Below, in pieces: positions 1 through 9,913 of a DNA stretch of 64,000 nt. A program made the translations under genes and the position numbers. The DNA is from Lachnospiraceae bacterium (GTDB lineage: Bacteria > Bacillota > Clostridia > Lachnospirales > Lachnospiraceae). The stretch is taken from contig JAFXQK010000014.1 in the NCBI GenBank assembly GCA_017527205.1, positions 1-64,000 of the forward strand. The letters run 5' to 3'. How positions within the stretch are numbered: position 1 is the first letter of the stretch; every line of letters begins with the position of its first letter. Under the pieces are notes generated by a model, which searched no databases, was not told the DNA's origin, and was given only the letters and a program-made list of their open reading frames with translations.

Positions 1-2009
<2,009 letters not shown>

Positions 2010-2010
2010 T

Positions 2011-2304
2011 GATCATTCCTCCATAAAGGAATCTATCAGAATGAGTGAATTATGTGACTTATGCAATATAACAAAACAGCACGTATGCCTTTTGTTTCGC
2101 ACCTCACTGCACACCCGTCCCATGGAATATATAACGAAAAAGCGACTCCAATACTCAAAGGAATTATTGATCAATTCCACAAGAACAATTGAAGACATCG
2201 CATATGAATGCGGGTTCTGCACACCCAGTTACTTTTGCAAAATGTTTAAACGCTATGAAGGCATCACTCCCACACAATTTAAACGCACTATAAACGATCA
2301 ATAA
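2011..2304 (+). pseudogene. AraC-family regulator remnant (C-terminal DNA-binding domain only)
   Basis: The readable part is an AraC double helix-turn-helix: LCDLCNITKQHVCLLFR forms the first HTH, and IEDIAYECGF followed by YFCKMFKRYEGITPTQF the second. The frame stays open to the left of the first ATG (2041) with residues that still fit an AraC domain, up to the start of the divergent fucosidase gene, so the sensor half (about 180 residues) is gone. The peptide has no convincing ribosome binding site. It was probably the local regulator of the fucosidase/galactosidase genes before a deletion. A functional free-standing DNA-binding peptide cannot be excluded. Confidence 0.7.
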
Positions 2305-2324
2305 CTGATTCATTATCAATACTT

Positions 2325-2456
2325 TCAGCATCTTCGCGGGTTTTCTTTATCCTTGGTAACCCTTTCCTGCGGCGTACCTGCGGTTCTTACCCAGAAATCG
2401 TAAGCATCAAATTTCCAGGATTTCTTATGTTGTTTGCTGCAATCTTTCAACCTCAT
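2325..2456 (-). pseudogene. Methyltransferase 5' remnant (duplicate of the gene at 4306-5070)
   Basis: Forty-three codons match the start of the SAM-dependent methyltransferase located 2.6 kb away: both share FDAYDFWVRTAGTP and the DKENPR segment. A small deletion just after the shared Pro-Arg shifts the frame into TGA, and the rest of the gene is missing. Its ATG overlaps the stop of the DUF3795 gene (TAATG). The same DUF3795-tail/methyltransferase-start junction occurs at 5068-5117, so a segment was duplicated and each copy then lost different parts. Confidence 0.8.
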
Positions 2457-2710
2457 TACCCTCCCGGCATTTTATATGGACATTTATCCGGACATTTGTT
2501 AGGAAGCTTCTCACAAGGAAACTCGGTACAAAGTCCACAGAACCTGGCATTATGCTCCTTGCAACAGGCATGCGCTTTACACATCCCTGACCCGGCCCAT
2601 TCCGGAACTCGTCCATCTGTCTCTATACACCCAGGGCATGACCCATCTATCTTTTTTGAACATCCAACACAGCACTCGCCGCAAGCTGTGATAGTAGTAT
2701 AATCCGTCAT
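2456..2710 (-). CDS. Cysteine-rich DUF3795 protein
   Basis: An 84-residue protein with about a dozen cysteines in the pattern of DUF3795 (ACGECCVGC, CPGC, CKAHACCKEH, CGLC, FPCEKLPNKCPDKCPY), suggesting a small metal-binding fold. The function of the family is not established. It is nearly identical to the first ~72 residues of the fusion protein at 5232-5999 and ends in a short Pro-Tyr-Lys tail whose counterpart survives as a scrap at 5070-5117. It follows a GNAT gene with 15 bp between them, so it is probably co-transcribed. The stop overlaps the start of the methyltransferase remnant. Confidence 0.7.
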   Translation of the reverse strand: MTDYTTITACGECCVGCSKKIDGSCPGCIETDGRVPEWAGSGMCKAHACCKEHNARFCGLCTEFPCEKLPNKCPDKCPYKMPGG

Positions 2711-2725
2711 ACATCGATTCCCATC

Positions 2726-3169
2726 TTATAGTTCCTTTGAGAACAACTGATCCGTCGTTCCATAAATGGTCTTATAATCGCCAAGCTTCCTAAAACCGTA
2801 TTTCTCATACAGTCCTTGTTCACCACTCATAATAAACACCTTATGGTATCCCAGTTCTTTGGCATAGCAGCAAGCTCGCTCTATCATTTTTTCCGAAACA
2901 CGGTGTCCGCGATATTTTTCATCTACGAATACAAATCCAATGAAAGGCGTAAAATCATATTCATCCGGCAGTTCATCCTTTTCACTAACGGTACAATATC
3001 CCGCTATCGAATTTCCTTCCGTAGCGACTATAACCCGCTCCCATGTATTAAACTCGTTTTTCTGCATCCTAGTTGCAAGATATGAACCGGCTTTCCAGGA
3101 ACATGCCTGAGCAAAGGCTATGATCTTGTCCCACATGGGATGTCCTTGCTGCATTAACACTAGATTCAT
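2726..3169 (-). CDS. GNAT-family N-acetyltransferase
   Basis: A 147-residue protein with the GNAT fold: a central VIVATEGNSIAGYCTVSE strand pair, FIGFVFVDEKYRGHRVSEKM (beta4 and the acetyl-CoA pyrophosphate loop R-G-H-R-V-S) and the late YEKYGFRKLGDY motif. It should move an acetyl group from acetyl-CoA to an amine; the substrate is unknown. The start used here is the ATG at 3169, which overlaps the stop of the short upstream frame (TGATG); an in-frame TTG lies one codon earlier. Downstream is the DUF3795 gene, and GNAT and DUF3795 recur fused in one protein at 5232-5999. Confidence 0.8.
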   Translation of the reverse strand: MNLVLMQQGHPMWDKIIAFAQACSWKAGSYLATRMQKNEFNTWERVIVATEGNSIAGYCTVSEKDELPDEYDFTPFIGFVFVDEKYRGHRVSEKMIERACCYAKELGYHKVFIMSGEQGLYEKYGFRKLGDYKTIYGTTDQLFSKEL

Positions 3170-3390
3170 CAATTAACCCCCATACACTTCTTAATTATTT
3201 CAACATTTTCCTTAACTGGACATATTCCATCTAGTTCGACTATTTTGCAGTCTATCTTGTCGATGCTATCCGTTACCTTCGTATCTGCGAATCCGGCGAT
3301 TAGTTTTCTAAAGGACGCTTGTTGCTCGTACATATCGCCGCCTTCAGTCCAAGAGCTTTTTAGACTTTGAATGGGATATTCTGAGCACAA
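3169..3390 (-). CDS. Short hypothetical protein coupled to a GNAT gene
   Basis: A 73-codon frame ending one base into the GNAT start codon (TGATG), an arrangement typical of translational coupling. A second possible ATG lies at codon 20 (MYEQQASFRK). The sequence is charged and has no recognised domain. It may be the surviving C-terminal part of a larger protein, since the neighbourhood contains several broken genes. The coupling is its main support. Confidence 0.35.
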   Translation of the reverse strand: MCSEYPIQSLKSSWTEGGDMYEQQASFRKLIAGFADTKVTDSIDKIDCKIVELDGICPVKENVEIIKKCMGVN

Positions 3391-3442
3391 TTTGGAAAGA
3401 ATAGTAGAAATCGCCCCAAAATCGCCCCGTCTTCATATAAAT

Positions 3443-3481
3443 AATCCCTACAAGCCGTTATCTAAGGGCTTTGCAGGGATT
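3443..3481. repeat. Imperfect 39-bp inverted repeat in a gene-poor gap
   Basis: AATCCCT at 3443-3449 pairs with AGGGATT at 3475-3481, and the CAAGCC / GGCTTTG segments continue the stem inward. The gap 3391-3677 otherwise holds only short frames and a TTTTGGGGCGATTT-like direct repeat on the minus strand. It may be a scar or end of a mobile element, or the terminator of something lost. There is no clear U-tract on either side. Confidence 0.35.
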
Positions 3482-3677
3482 AAGGTACTATTCAAACTCG
3501 CAAATGTATTTTTTGTGCTGCGTTCTCATGCCGGTTTCTGGTTTGTTAAACAGTTCAATTCTGAACGGTTTGAATGTATCTACTATACTTTTTGAAGTTT
3601 ATATTGTCATTTTATTGTCACGGGTGACAAAGAGATTATACCGCATTTCTCTACGGATATCATTACTTTTAATCCGA

Positions 3678-4301
3678 TTATTTTCCAGGCGGACTCCATG
3701 GCTTTGGTGTAAGCAACGTTGTTTTTCCAATATCCGGGAGTACGTCATAAATAGAGCATCCCATCTGTTCTTCAAAATATTCCTTGATGCCAAAAGCCAC
3801 TTCCCACCCTTTTATGTATCCTTCCATAATGCCATATCTTCTTGTGACATCAACAAATCGTTTTTCAAGAATTACAAATCCATAGTCTACAGCGAGAGAA
3901 TCACATAGCTGGATCAGCTTATCGTAATCATCCGCAGTGCATTCCATGATATATGCCTTGATTGCCTTCTCATCTTCGCGATCAGGCTCATATTGGAATT
4001 CTTCCTGCATCAAGAGATAAGAATGCGTCATGCATATTCTGGCTGCCTCATCCCATCCTTTTCCCATGCAATATTTGTAACCTTCATAGACATGTGTCGG
4101 AATATCAACAATGCCGACTCTTCGCCCGATATCATGCATAAGACCTACAATATAGGCTTTTGTCGGATCCATGTCGGAAATTTTTTCTGCAATATTCCTG
4201 GCGGCAAGTCCAACGTTCATAGAATGCTTGACCCATGGACCCGGGTTCAGCTTGCCTGCGATCTCCAATTCTTTAATTGCCTCATCTATACTTGGTAACA
4301 T
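3678..4301 (-). CDS. HD-domain phosphohydrolase-like protein
   Basis: A 207-residue protein with the metal ligands of the HD superfamily: His26 in WVKHSMNV, the His56-Asp57 doublet in GLMHDIGRR, His93 in MTHSYL and a later Asp in QLCDSLAV. Such proteins usually hydrolyse nucleotides or other phosphate esters; the substrate cannot be read from sequence. It starts 4 bp after the methyltransferase stop, so the two form an operon. The last ~13 residues (after the DVLPDIGK segment) are proline-rich and look unlike the rest, so the C-terminus may have been altered. Confidence 0.75.
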   Translation of the reverse strand: MLPSIDEAIKELEIAGKLNPGPWVKHSMNVGLAARNIAEKISDMDPTKAYIVGLMHDIGRRVGIVDIPTHVYEGYKYCMGKGWDEAARICMTHSYLLMQEEFQYEPDREDEKAIKAYIMECTADDYDKLIQLCDSLAVDYGFVILEKRFVDVTRRYGIMEGYIKGWEVAFGIKEYFEEQMGCSIYDVLPDIGKTTLLTPKPWSPPGK

Positions 4302-4305
4302 ATAG

Positions 4306-5070
4306 TTATGCCTTCTTTCTTGCTATCGCCGTAAACTCCCCCGGAAGCTTCTCATTCTCCCAGGAAGGATGCTCATCAAAACGCTCTAAAGTAAATCCGT
4401 TCCCGATGATGGAATTGATGATCTCACTGATTGTGTACTTCCTGTAATGGCATTTCGGGATCTGCTTACGGATCTCCTCATCGTAAAATCTTGCGTGCGC
4501 CATCTCACCTTCAAAGATATCTGTAGAGAAATAGTTCATGGTAGGCTGCTGAAGTCCCAGGATATCCGAGATTTTGTTAAAGGGATGGAAGTCGCTGCAG
4601 ATCATCTTTCCACCGGGCTTTAACAGCCCGTTCATTATGTTCATAAAAGCATCTATGTCGTGGAAATAATGCAGGATCCCGCCTTCCATAAATACAACAT
4701 CAAAGAAACCGGCATACTTGTCCATATCGATTTCCATGATATCACAAACTTCATAGCCAATGTTTACGCCTACTGCTTCAGCTGTTTCCACAGCGTATTT
4801 CCTGTTGGCTTCTGAAATATCAAATACAGTCACCTCCGCGCCCAAGAGAGCCAGTGGAATTGCCTTTTTTCCACAAGATCCGCAGATATTCGCCACCTTG
4901 ACACCTTCAAAAGAATCAAAGTAGTTTGCATACTGCTTTAGCATCTTCCTGGGGTTTTCTTTATCCTTTGATGCTCTTTCCTCCGGAGTCCCGGCGGTTC
5001 TTACCCAAAAATCATATGCATCAAACTCCCAGGCTTTCTTATGTTGGTTACTGTAATCTTCCAAACCCAT
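4306..5070 (-). CDS. Class I SAM-dependent methyltransferase
   Basis: A 254-residue Rossmann methyltransferase. Motif I is VANICGSCGKKAIPLALLG (about residues 58-76), the acidic end of beta2 is VTVFDIS, motif IV reads DVVFMEGGILHYF and motif VI LLKPGGKMICSDFHP. The acceptor is unknown. The start is the ATG overlapping the stop (TAATG) of a residual DUF3795 tail. It forms an operon with the HD protein. A truncated duplicate of its first 40 codons remains at 2325-2456. Confidence 0.85.
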   Translation of the reverse strand: MGLEDYSNQHKKAWEFDAYDFWVRTAGTPEERASKDKENPRKMLKQYANYFDSFEGVKVANICGSCGKKAIPLALLGAEVTVFDISEANRKYAVETAEAVGVNIGYEVCDIMEIDMDKYAGFFDVVFMEGGILHYFHDIDAFMNIMNGLLKPGGKMICSDFHPFNKISDILGLQQPTMNYFSTDIFEGEMAHARFYDEEIRKQIPKCHYRKYTISEIINSIIGNGFTLERFDEHPSWENEKLPGEFTAIARKKA

Positions 5071-5117
5071 TATCCTCCCGCTATTTTATATGGACATCTA
5101 TCCGGACATTTGTCCAG
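5070..5117 (-). pseudogene. Residual C-terminal end of a DUF3795 gene
   Basis: Fifteen codons before the methyltransferase start read LDKCPDRCPYKIAGG and a stop, nearly the same as the end of the intact DUF3795 protein at 2456-2710. The rest of that gene copy is absent. It therefore records an ancestral DUF3795-methyltransferase gene pair. The remaining stretch to 5231 has no gene I can support. Confidence 0.7.
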
Positions 5118-5231
5118 CTAAATCAATATCAAGGATATTTTTATTCCAACAACCCCATACTGAGCCTGTTTTTCCTTCTCGAATCATTTTGAATGGAGAA
5201 GGTGTTAAATTCATTGTATAATTGCTCATTT

Positions 5232-5999
5232 CTACAATCCCCTTCGAGCTACTACAACCGTATATTTATCTGTCTCATTGGTTGCTCCTGTTTCAGCAAA
5301 GCCATTCTTTTTCCAGAAATGCTCCGCCTGAGGATTACCCTTAACCCAACCGAGCCGAACTTCTTTAATACCGATACCAGACATAGCATTGCACAGTTCT
5401 GTAATAAGAGCACTTCCTAACCCTTTCCTCTGTGCATCTGCTTCTGTCATAAAAAAGCCGATAAATGCTGTAGTTTTGTTTGGAAAGGCCATGATCAGAT
5501 CCATAACTGCTATGAGTCGATCTTCATCATAGTAACCAACATAATACTTATCTGTCATTGTCTTGCCGGGCGGAAGAGCATTCATATCGTCACGGATGCT
5601 CTGTTCTGACACAAATGGCGGAAAGAACTGATAATAGAGTGTATTCTTTTCACAAAGAGAAAGTATCTTCGAAATATCCGCCTCAGATAATCTTCTAACC
5701 GCATATTTATCGGACAGACTTCTACAAATATACTCATCCCTAAAGGCAGAAAGGTGCTTAATAATCTCCGGATTCCAAGAGATCATCTGAGGAAGCTTGT
5801 CGCACGGGAAATCGCTACACAGGCCACAGGACCTGGCATTATGCTCTTTGCAGCAGGCATGCACCTTGCACATCCCCGACCCGGCCCCCTCCGGAACTCT
5901 CCCATCTGCCACAATGCACCCTGGGCAAGATCCATCTTTATTTTTTGAACATCCAACACAGTACTCGCCACAGGCCGTAATCGTAGTAAAATCAGTCAT
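5232..5999 (-). CDS. DUF3795-GNAT fusion protein
   Basis: A 255-residue two-domain protein. Residues 1-72 repeat the DUF3795 cysteine pattern (CVGC, CPGC, CKVHACCKEH, CGLCSDFPC). From about residue 95 to the end it is a GNAT acetyltransferase, with YYVGYYDEDRLIAVMDL, the FIGFFMTEADAQRKGLGSAL segment carrying the R-K-G-L-G acetyl-CoA loop, and the EHFWKKNGFAETG motif. The fusion supports a functional link between the cysteine-rich module and acetyl transfer, as the same two families sit side by side at 2456-3169. The substrate is unknown. Confidence 0.8.
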   Translation of the reverse strand: MTDFTTITACGEYCVGCSKNKDGSCPGCIVADGRVPEGAGSGMCKVHACCKEHNARSCGLCSDFPCDKLPQMISWNPEIIKHLSAFRDEYICRSLSDKYAVRRLSEADISKILSLCEKNTLYYQFFPPFVSEQSIRDDMNALPPGKTMTDKYYVGYYDEDRLIAVMDLIMAFPNKTTAFIGFFMTEADAQRKGLGSALITELCNAMSGIGIKEVRLGWVKGNPQAEHFWKKNGFAETGATNETDKYTVVVARRGL

Positions 6000-6155
6000 T
6001 CAATTTATTCCTTAGTTTTGTTTTTTGCAGAAGGATTTATCTCAATCCGTTAGCAAACACCCATGAAAAAAACAACATAATTCTTTTTTATCTCCGCTCT
6101 GTCAGTCCATATCTTTGGTCTCTCCACATGGGCGGCCCCCAGCGTATGTTTGCTC

Positions 6156-7019
6156 TCAAATCCCCAGCTCTTCACATGCCATGTTCCAGTATGTTTCAGG
6201 AATGCTTTTCCAGTCATTCTTTCCGGTCTGTTTTTCCATATGCTCACAGGCTTTCGCCAAAACCATTGCTTGTGAAATCCGCTTTCCTTTTAGCACTGCT
6301 TTTGTTGCCCGGTACCATCCCGGTGCCTGCTCAGAAAGTCTTTCCTCGTCCATTTCACCGATTGTTCTTTCGACGTCATATGCAATTGATATAAACTCCG
6401 GATTCCACTGTCCGTCCATCCCTTCAAGCATCATAAACTGGGCCTTTCCGTCACAAAAGAGTGGAATGCCAACGGATCCGGGGGTTACGATCCTTTTTGC
6501 ATGACGCATATACTGGCATTGAATGTGAAAATGGCCGCAAATCGTCAATTCCGTTTCCAGTTTTTTTGTCAATTCATCAATATAATCATAGTCCTCACGA
6601 AGATCCTCATTGTCTCTCCACGGGGAACCGTGGCAGATAACAAATTCAGGCAATTCCGGATACTGCATTCTTTTGGAGATGGGAAGCTGCTCAAACCATT
6701 CAATGTCTTTTCCCTCTAACCGGTCAAAGGCATATTTCAGCATTCCCGAACCGGAGCTTCCGTCTTTCCATTGCTAATCTCCGTATTTTCCGTTTTCGCG
6801 ATTGATCCAATAGTCTTCTTTATTGCCGCGAATGAATGAACAGGGAATCCTTTCCCGTATCCGGCGGATGCTCTCCATCGTCTTTTGAGGATAAGCCAGT
6901 TCCCCGATATAATCTCCGAGAAAAAGGAACTCCTCCGCGCCGCGATTTGTCGCTTCTTCCACGCACGCGTCCAGAGCAATATGATTACTATGGACGTCTG
7001 CCAGTACTGCTATTCTCAT
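6156..7019 (-). pseudogene. Calcineurin-like metallophosphoesterase with an in-frame amber codon
   Basis: The frame encodes a ~287-residue YfcE-like phosphoesterase if one TAG (6774-6776, codon 82) is read through. Before it are the metal ligands ADVHSNH, FLGDYIG and RGNKED; after it are FVICHGSPW, CGHFHIQ and the TPGSVG motif, so the domain is complete but for that codon. Tryptophan (TGG) would fit the flanking GD-QWKDGSSGSG, so a single G-to-A change explains the stop. A downstream ATG (6743) could start only a fragment without the first metal ligands. It could be a recent pseudogene, a sequencing error or a suppressed stop. The start has a GGAAGGAAG site, and a strong promoter lies 170 bp upstream. 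Confidence 0.85.
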
Positions 7020-7185
7020 AGTTTAGCTTCCTTCCAGATACACCAGTCAATGCTTGATAAGTTCTTCCATGTCATGCTTTGTTTTTTCTATAGTATTTAC
7101 GTGGCTCCTTATTTGCATTACGGTTCTGCACGATTCCGATCCTGCACGATTCTGCCTGAAACCTATGAGAGCACCCATAATATGT

Positions 7186-7214
7186 ATTATCCCGTATCCT
7201 ATCTTTTGTGTCAA
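7186..7214 (-). promoter_or_regulatory. Sigma-A-type promoter for the phosphoesterase gene
   Basis: On the minus strand TTGACA (7209-7214) and GATAAT (7186-7191) are separated by exactly 17 bp. Transcription would start near 7179, giving a ~160-nt leader with a small direct repeat (AATCGTGCAG twice). No known riboswitch was recognised in it. Confidence 0.75.
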
Positions 7215-7299
7215 CGTAACCCCTTTCACGGGGCAGCCTTGACATGCTTATCTTGATTTTCCGTCGATCCTGATCCTTTTGTTTTCTGTCAATCCTGAT

Positions 7300-7455
7300 C
7301 CTTTTGCCTGCCGACAGCGGGATTTACAGTTTTGGAATTCTCGCTGCCTTGTTTGCTTCTTTTGCCTGCCTGGCGACAGCGGAATTCATGGTTTTGAGAT
7401 TCTCGCTGCCTTGTTTGCTTCTTTTGCCTGCCTGGCGACAGCGGGATTTGTTAAT
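7300..7455. repeat. 62-bp tandem repeat, array A (about 2.5 units)
   Basis: Units share TCTCGCTGCCTTGTTTGC, CTTTTGCCTGCCTGGCGACA and GCGG; the TCGCTG marker falls at 7341 and 7403, a 62-bp period. A further part-unit precedes them. Each unit has CGCTG and CAGCG arms, so it can form a long-looped hairpin. The same repeat family returns as array B at 9355-9790. Open frames across it are a by-product of the repetition. Confidence 0.85.
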
Positions 7456-7516
7456 ATGGGAATATTGCTTGAGCCGTATCCGCTAACATAATCAAAACAT
7501 TATCATGAAAGTGTTA

Positions 7517-7993
7517 TCAAAGTGCCATAACATATACCTGACAAGGATTCCACTCATCCCACAAAGTCGGGAACACTTCAAACTCCTTAAATCCAAGGGA
7601 CAGATAAAAATGGTTGGTGGCATCATACACTGCATATCGACCCATTTGAACCGTCTTAACCTGCATAAACAAATATCCCGCTTGCTTGGCCTTTTCTCTT
7701 GCCTGTTCAAACAGTTTTCTTCCAATGCCCTTTCTGTGATAATCCTTCAGCATTCCCATGACACAAAGTTCAACGGTTTCTTTACCAGTCTCTTTAAGAC
7801 AAAGAAAACCTATCGGTTTTTCCGAATCATACGCCGCAAAAAATCGCTGCTCAGCACTTTCTTTTATATACTGTTCCCTGGATTCAGGGATTCCGAACCA
7901 GTCGGGAAGAGCTTCCAGTACCGTCCTGGAAATCCTCTGCTTTTCCGTGGATTCTACTACGCTTATAATCCTTATGCCTGTAGTTCCCAACAC
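7517..7993 (-). CDS. GNAT-family N-acetyltransferase
   Basis: A GNAT protein of about 158 residues with RFFAAYDSEKPIGFLCL (beta2-beta3), the VMGMLKDYHRKGIGRKLFE strand and acetyl-CoA loop (R-K-G-I-G-R), and FYLSLGFKEFE. An ATG at 8038 would add 15 residues, but AGGAGGTGATAATGAC directly precedes the GTG at 7993 and lies inside that longer frame, so the GTG (or the TTG after it) is the likelier start; family members also begin near IRIISVVESTEK. The acceptor substrate is unknown. It lies between the two 62-bp repeat arrays. Confidence 0.8.
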   Translation of the reverse strand: MLGTTGIRIISVVESTEKQRISRTVLEALPDWFGIPESREQYIKESAEQRFFAAYDSEKPIGFLCLKETGKETVELCVMGMLKDYHRKGIGRKLFEQAREKAKQAGYLFMQVKTVQMGRYAVYDATNHFYLSLGFKEFEVFPTLWDEWNPCQVYVMAL

Positions 7994-8095
7994 GTCATTA
8001 TCACCTCCTGCAGGTTTTTCCGTCCGAAACAATTCCAATCACTTTTGCTCGGGAATCATAATAAAACATACCCCCTCACTAAGATACCGACATTG

Positions 8096-8251
8096 TTATC
8101 CATGATTCACGCGAACTAACACATCTTATTTCATTGTACTGGTCGCCCAAAATCCCGTCAAGGTCTATATGCCAGTAAAGCGCCTTTCCCCATCTGCTGA
8201 TAAAGGCTTAAAGTCCCCCATCTCTGCGTAATCTGCGTGAATTCTTATCAT
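8096..8251 (-). pseudogene. Possible remnant of a small conserved gene (frameshifted)
   Basis: From ATG 8251 the frame reads MIRIHADYAEMGDFKPLS and stops soon after; a shift near a GGGGAAAGG tract lets it continue as ALYWHIDLDGILGDQYNEIR. The two halves together look like one short protein broken by an indel. I do not recognise the family. The rest of the gap 8039-8497 shows no gene. Confidence 0.3.
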
Positions 8252-8497
8252 TTTCAACCCTAATTTAATTACTCCCTTTTTACGATTTTGTGTCCGATAG
8301 AGAATTTGTCATAATCTTCCAGTGAAAAATCAATATTTCGTTATACCCAGAAAGCTGAGCGCCAATATATAAAGTAAAAGCCTGTTAGGAACACAAATGT
8401 AAAAAGGGAATTTAATTATCATCCACGTAAATGATCAAATTGGCTCTCGAATGATTTAATTAGCGCCCCGTGATTGTGTCCTAATTATGAGCGTGAT

Positions 8498-9331
8498 CTA
8501 GCCAAAATACTTCTTTATGATCTCATTTATTTCATTCGTTCCCAGCGGGTTAGTGCTTGTCTCCTCCGTAATGATCAATTCTTTCCCCAAACAGATCCCG
8601 CTTTGCAGGTAACTTTTCATTTTTAGAACGGCATTCCTTGCATAGTCTTTGTCATCCATCATTCCCCTGTGTTCCCAATACAAAATCTTCCTCCGCTTAG
8701 CGTCAAGCACGGTAAAATCCGGATAGATGATCATGCCATTACTTAATTGCATTGGGCATTCATATTTGTAAGGTATCCCGTGTTCCGCCAGTGCATTGGC
8801 TATGTTAAGCTCGGACTTTGAACGGACTCTTTCCTTGTACTTTGTCTCCAGGAACGGCAGATACTCCGGTAATGCCTTGCCTTCATAAGGAATGCTTAAC
8901 CAATCGCGCATGTAATCCTCATCCGAAACATCTATGGGGACTACGTAATTTTTCACTTCTTGGGGGAAATCTGAATATGCGCGTCGGATTTTGTTTACTG
9001 AATTTTCTGATTTGTCGAGAAGCTTTTTCAAGGCTTGGACCTCTTGTGAAACAAGCTTTAAGATCTTTTCATCATATGCTTTTTGCAGATACTGCTTAAT
9101 GGCAGAAACTTCAGATTTTGGAATGTATTTTCCTGTTTTGTCCGCGCCGTCTTGTCGCAAATAATACTGAACGCCATGCGGTGTCTTGCTTACATGTATC
9201 TTCCCGGGCGGTGTCTTCTCCAGTGCCAGTTCTTTTGAATTCTTGATCTGAAGAAGTATGTCGTACCGTCGTTTTGCTTCGCAGTACAGGTCAGTGTGGC
9301 TTGTCGTTAATGTAGATTTTTGTTTTTTCAA
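8498..9331 (-). CDS. Uncharacterised protein with a PD-(D/E)XK nuclease-like C-terminus
   Basis: A 277-residue protein. Residues 1-160 are mostly helical and charged (a likely coiled coil near 75-120). Residues 170-225 have a restriction-endonuclease-like pattern: Glu174 in RSKSELNIANAL, the YPDF strand with Asp205, and YWEHRG with Glu220, where His replaces the usual Lys. That would fit a metal-dependent nuclease of the VRR/NERD-like type, but the catalytic reading is inferred. Translation starts at TTG 9331 behind a strong GGAGGA. It is a single gene flanked by 62-bp repeat arrays, which suggests horizontal acquisition. Confidence 0.6.
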   Translation of the reverse strand: MKKQKSTLTTSHTDLYCEAKRRYDILLQIKNSKELALEKTPPGKIHVSKTPHGVQYYLRQDGADKTGKYIPKSEVSAIKQYLQKAYDEKILKLVSQEVQALKKLLDKSENSVNKIRRAYSDFPQEVKNYVVPIDVSDEDYMRDWLSIPYEGKALPEYLPFLETKYKERVRSKSELNIANALAEHGIPYKYECPMQLSNGMIIYPDFTVLDAKRRKILYWEHRGMMDDKDYARNAVLKMKSYLQSGICLGKELIITEETSTNPLGTNEINEIIKKYFG

Positions 9332-9354
9332 GTTTATTCCTCCGTGTATAATTT

Positions 9355-9790
9355 TGGGGTGCTCGCTGTGTGGTTTGATTCTTTTGCCTGCTTGGCGACA
9401 GCGGGTTTTGGGTTTCTTGGGTTTTCGCTGTTCGATTTGCTTCTTTTGCCTGCTTGGCGACAGCGGGTTTTGTGTTTTTTGGGTTTTCGCTGTTTGGTTT
9501 GGTTCTTATGCCTGCTTGGCGACAGCGGGATTCGGGGTTTTGGGGATTCTCGCTGTTTGGTTTAGTTCTTTTGCCTGCTTGGCGACAGCGGGATTTGGGG
9601 TTTTGGGGATTCTCGCTGTGTGGTTTGATTCTTTTGCCTGCTTGGCGACAGCGGGTTTTGGGTTTCTTGAGTTTTCGCTGTTCGATTTGCTTCTTTTGTC
9701 TACTTGGCGACAGCGGGTTTTGTGGTTCTTGGGTTTTCGCTGTCGGGTTTGGTTCTTTTGTCTGCCGGACGACAGCGGGATTTGTAAAAA
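9355..9790. repeat. 62/63-bp tandem repeat, array B (seven units)
   Basis: The TCGCTGT marker occurs at 9363, 9425, 9487, 9550, 9613, 9675 and 9737, a period of 62-63 bp. Each unit carries TTTTGCCTGCTTGGCGACAG followed by CGGG, with CGCTGT/ACAGCG arms. Units 1-2 and 5-6 are nearly identical to each other, so there is a higher-order duplication. It is the same family as array A (7300-7455). Long open frames in all three plus-strand phases are artefacts of the repeat. Confidence 0.95.
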
Positions 9791-9856
9791 TGGGGATTTT
9801 GATGCTCAGAAGTGTTTATGGGTTCCACAAAAGCATCGGAATCTGAAAGAAGAAGA

Positions 9857-9888
9857 ATTCCGATGCCCCACAGCGGGGCATCTGGAAT
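9857..9888 (-). terminator. Probable terminator after guaA
   Basis: ATTCC-GATGCCCC (9857-9869) pairs with GGGGCATC-T-GGAAT (9875-9888), a strong GC-rich stem with a 5-nt loop, 26 bp after the guaA stop. On the minus strand a pyrimidine-rich TTCTTCTTCTTTC run follows. Confidence 0.65.
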
Positions 9889-9913
9889 GATTGATATTAA
9901 ATGAGTATTTGAC

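Noticed and set aside
9258..9890. Long plus-strand open frames (up to 210 codons) over array B
   Set aside because: Frames are open in several phases at once because of the 62-bp repeat, the proteins are simple repeats, and there is no ribosome site. Treated as non-coding repeat.
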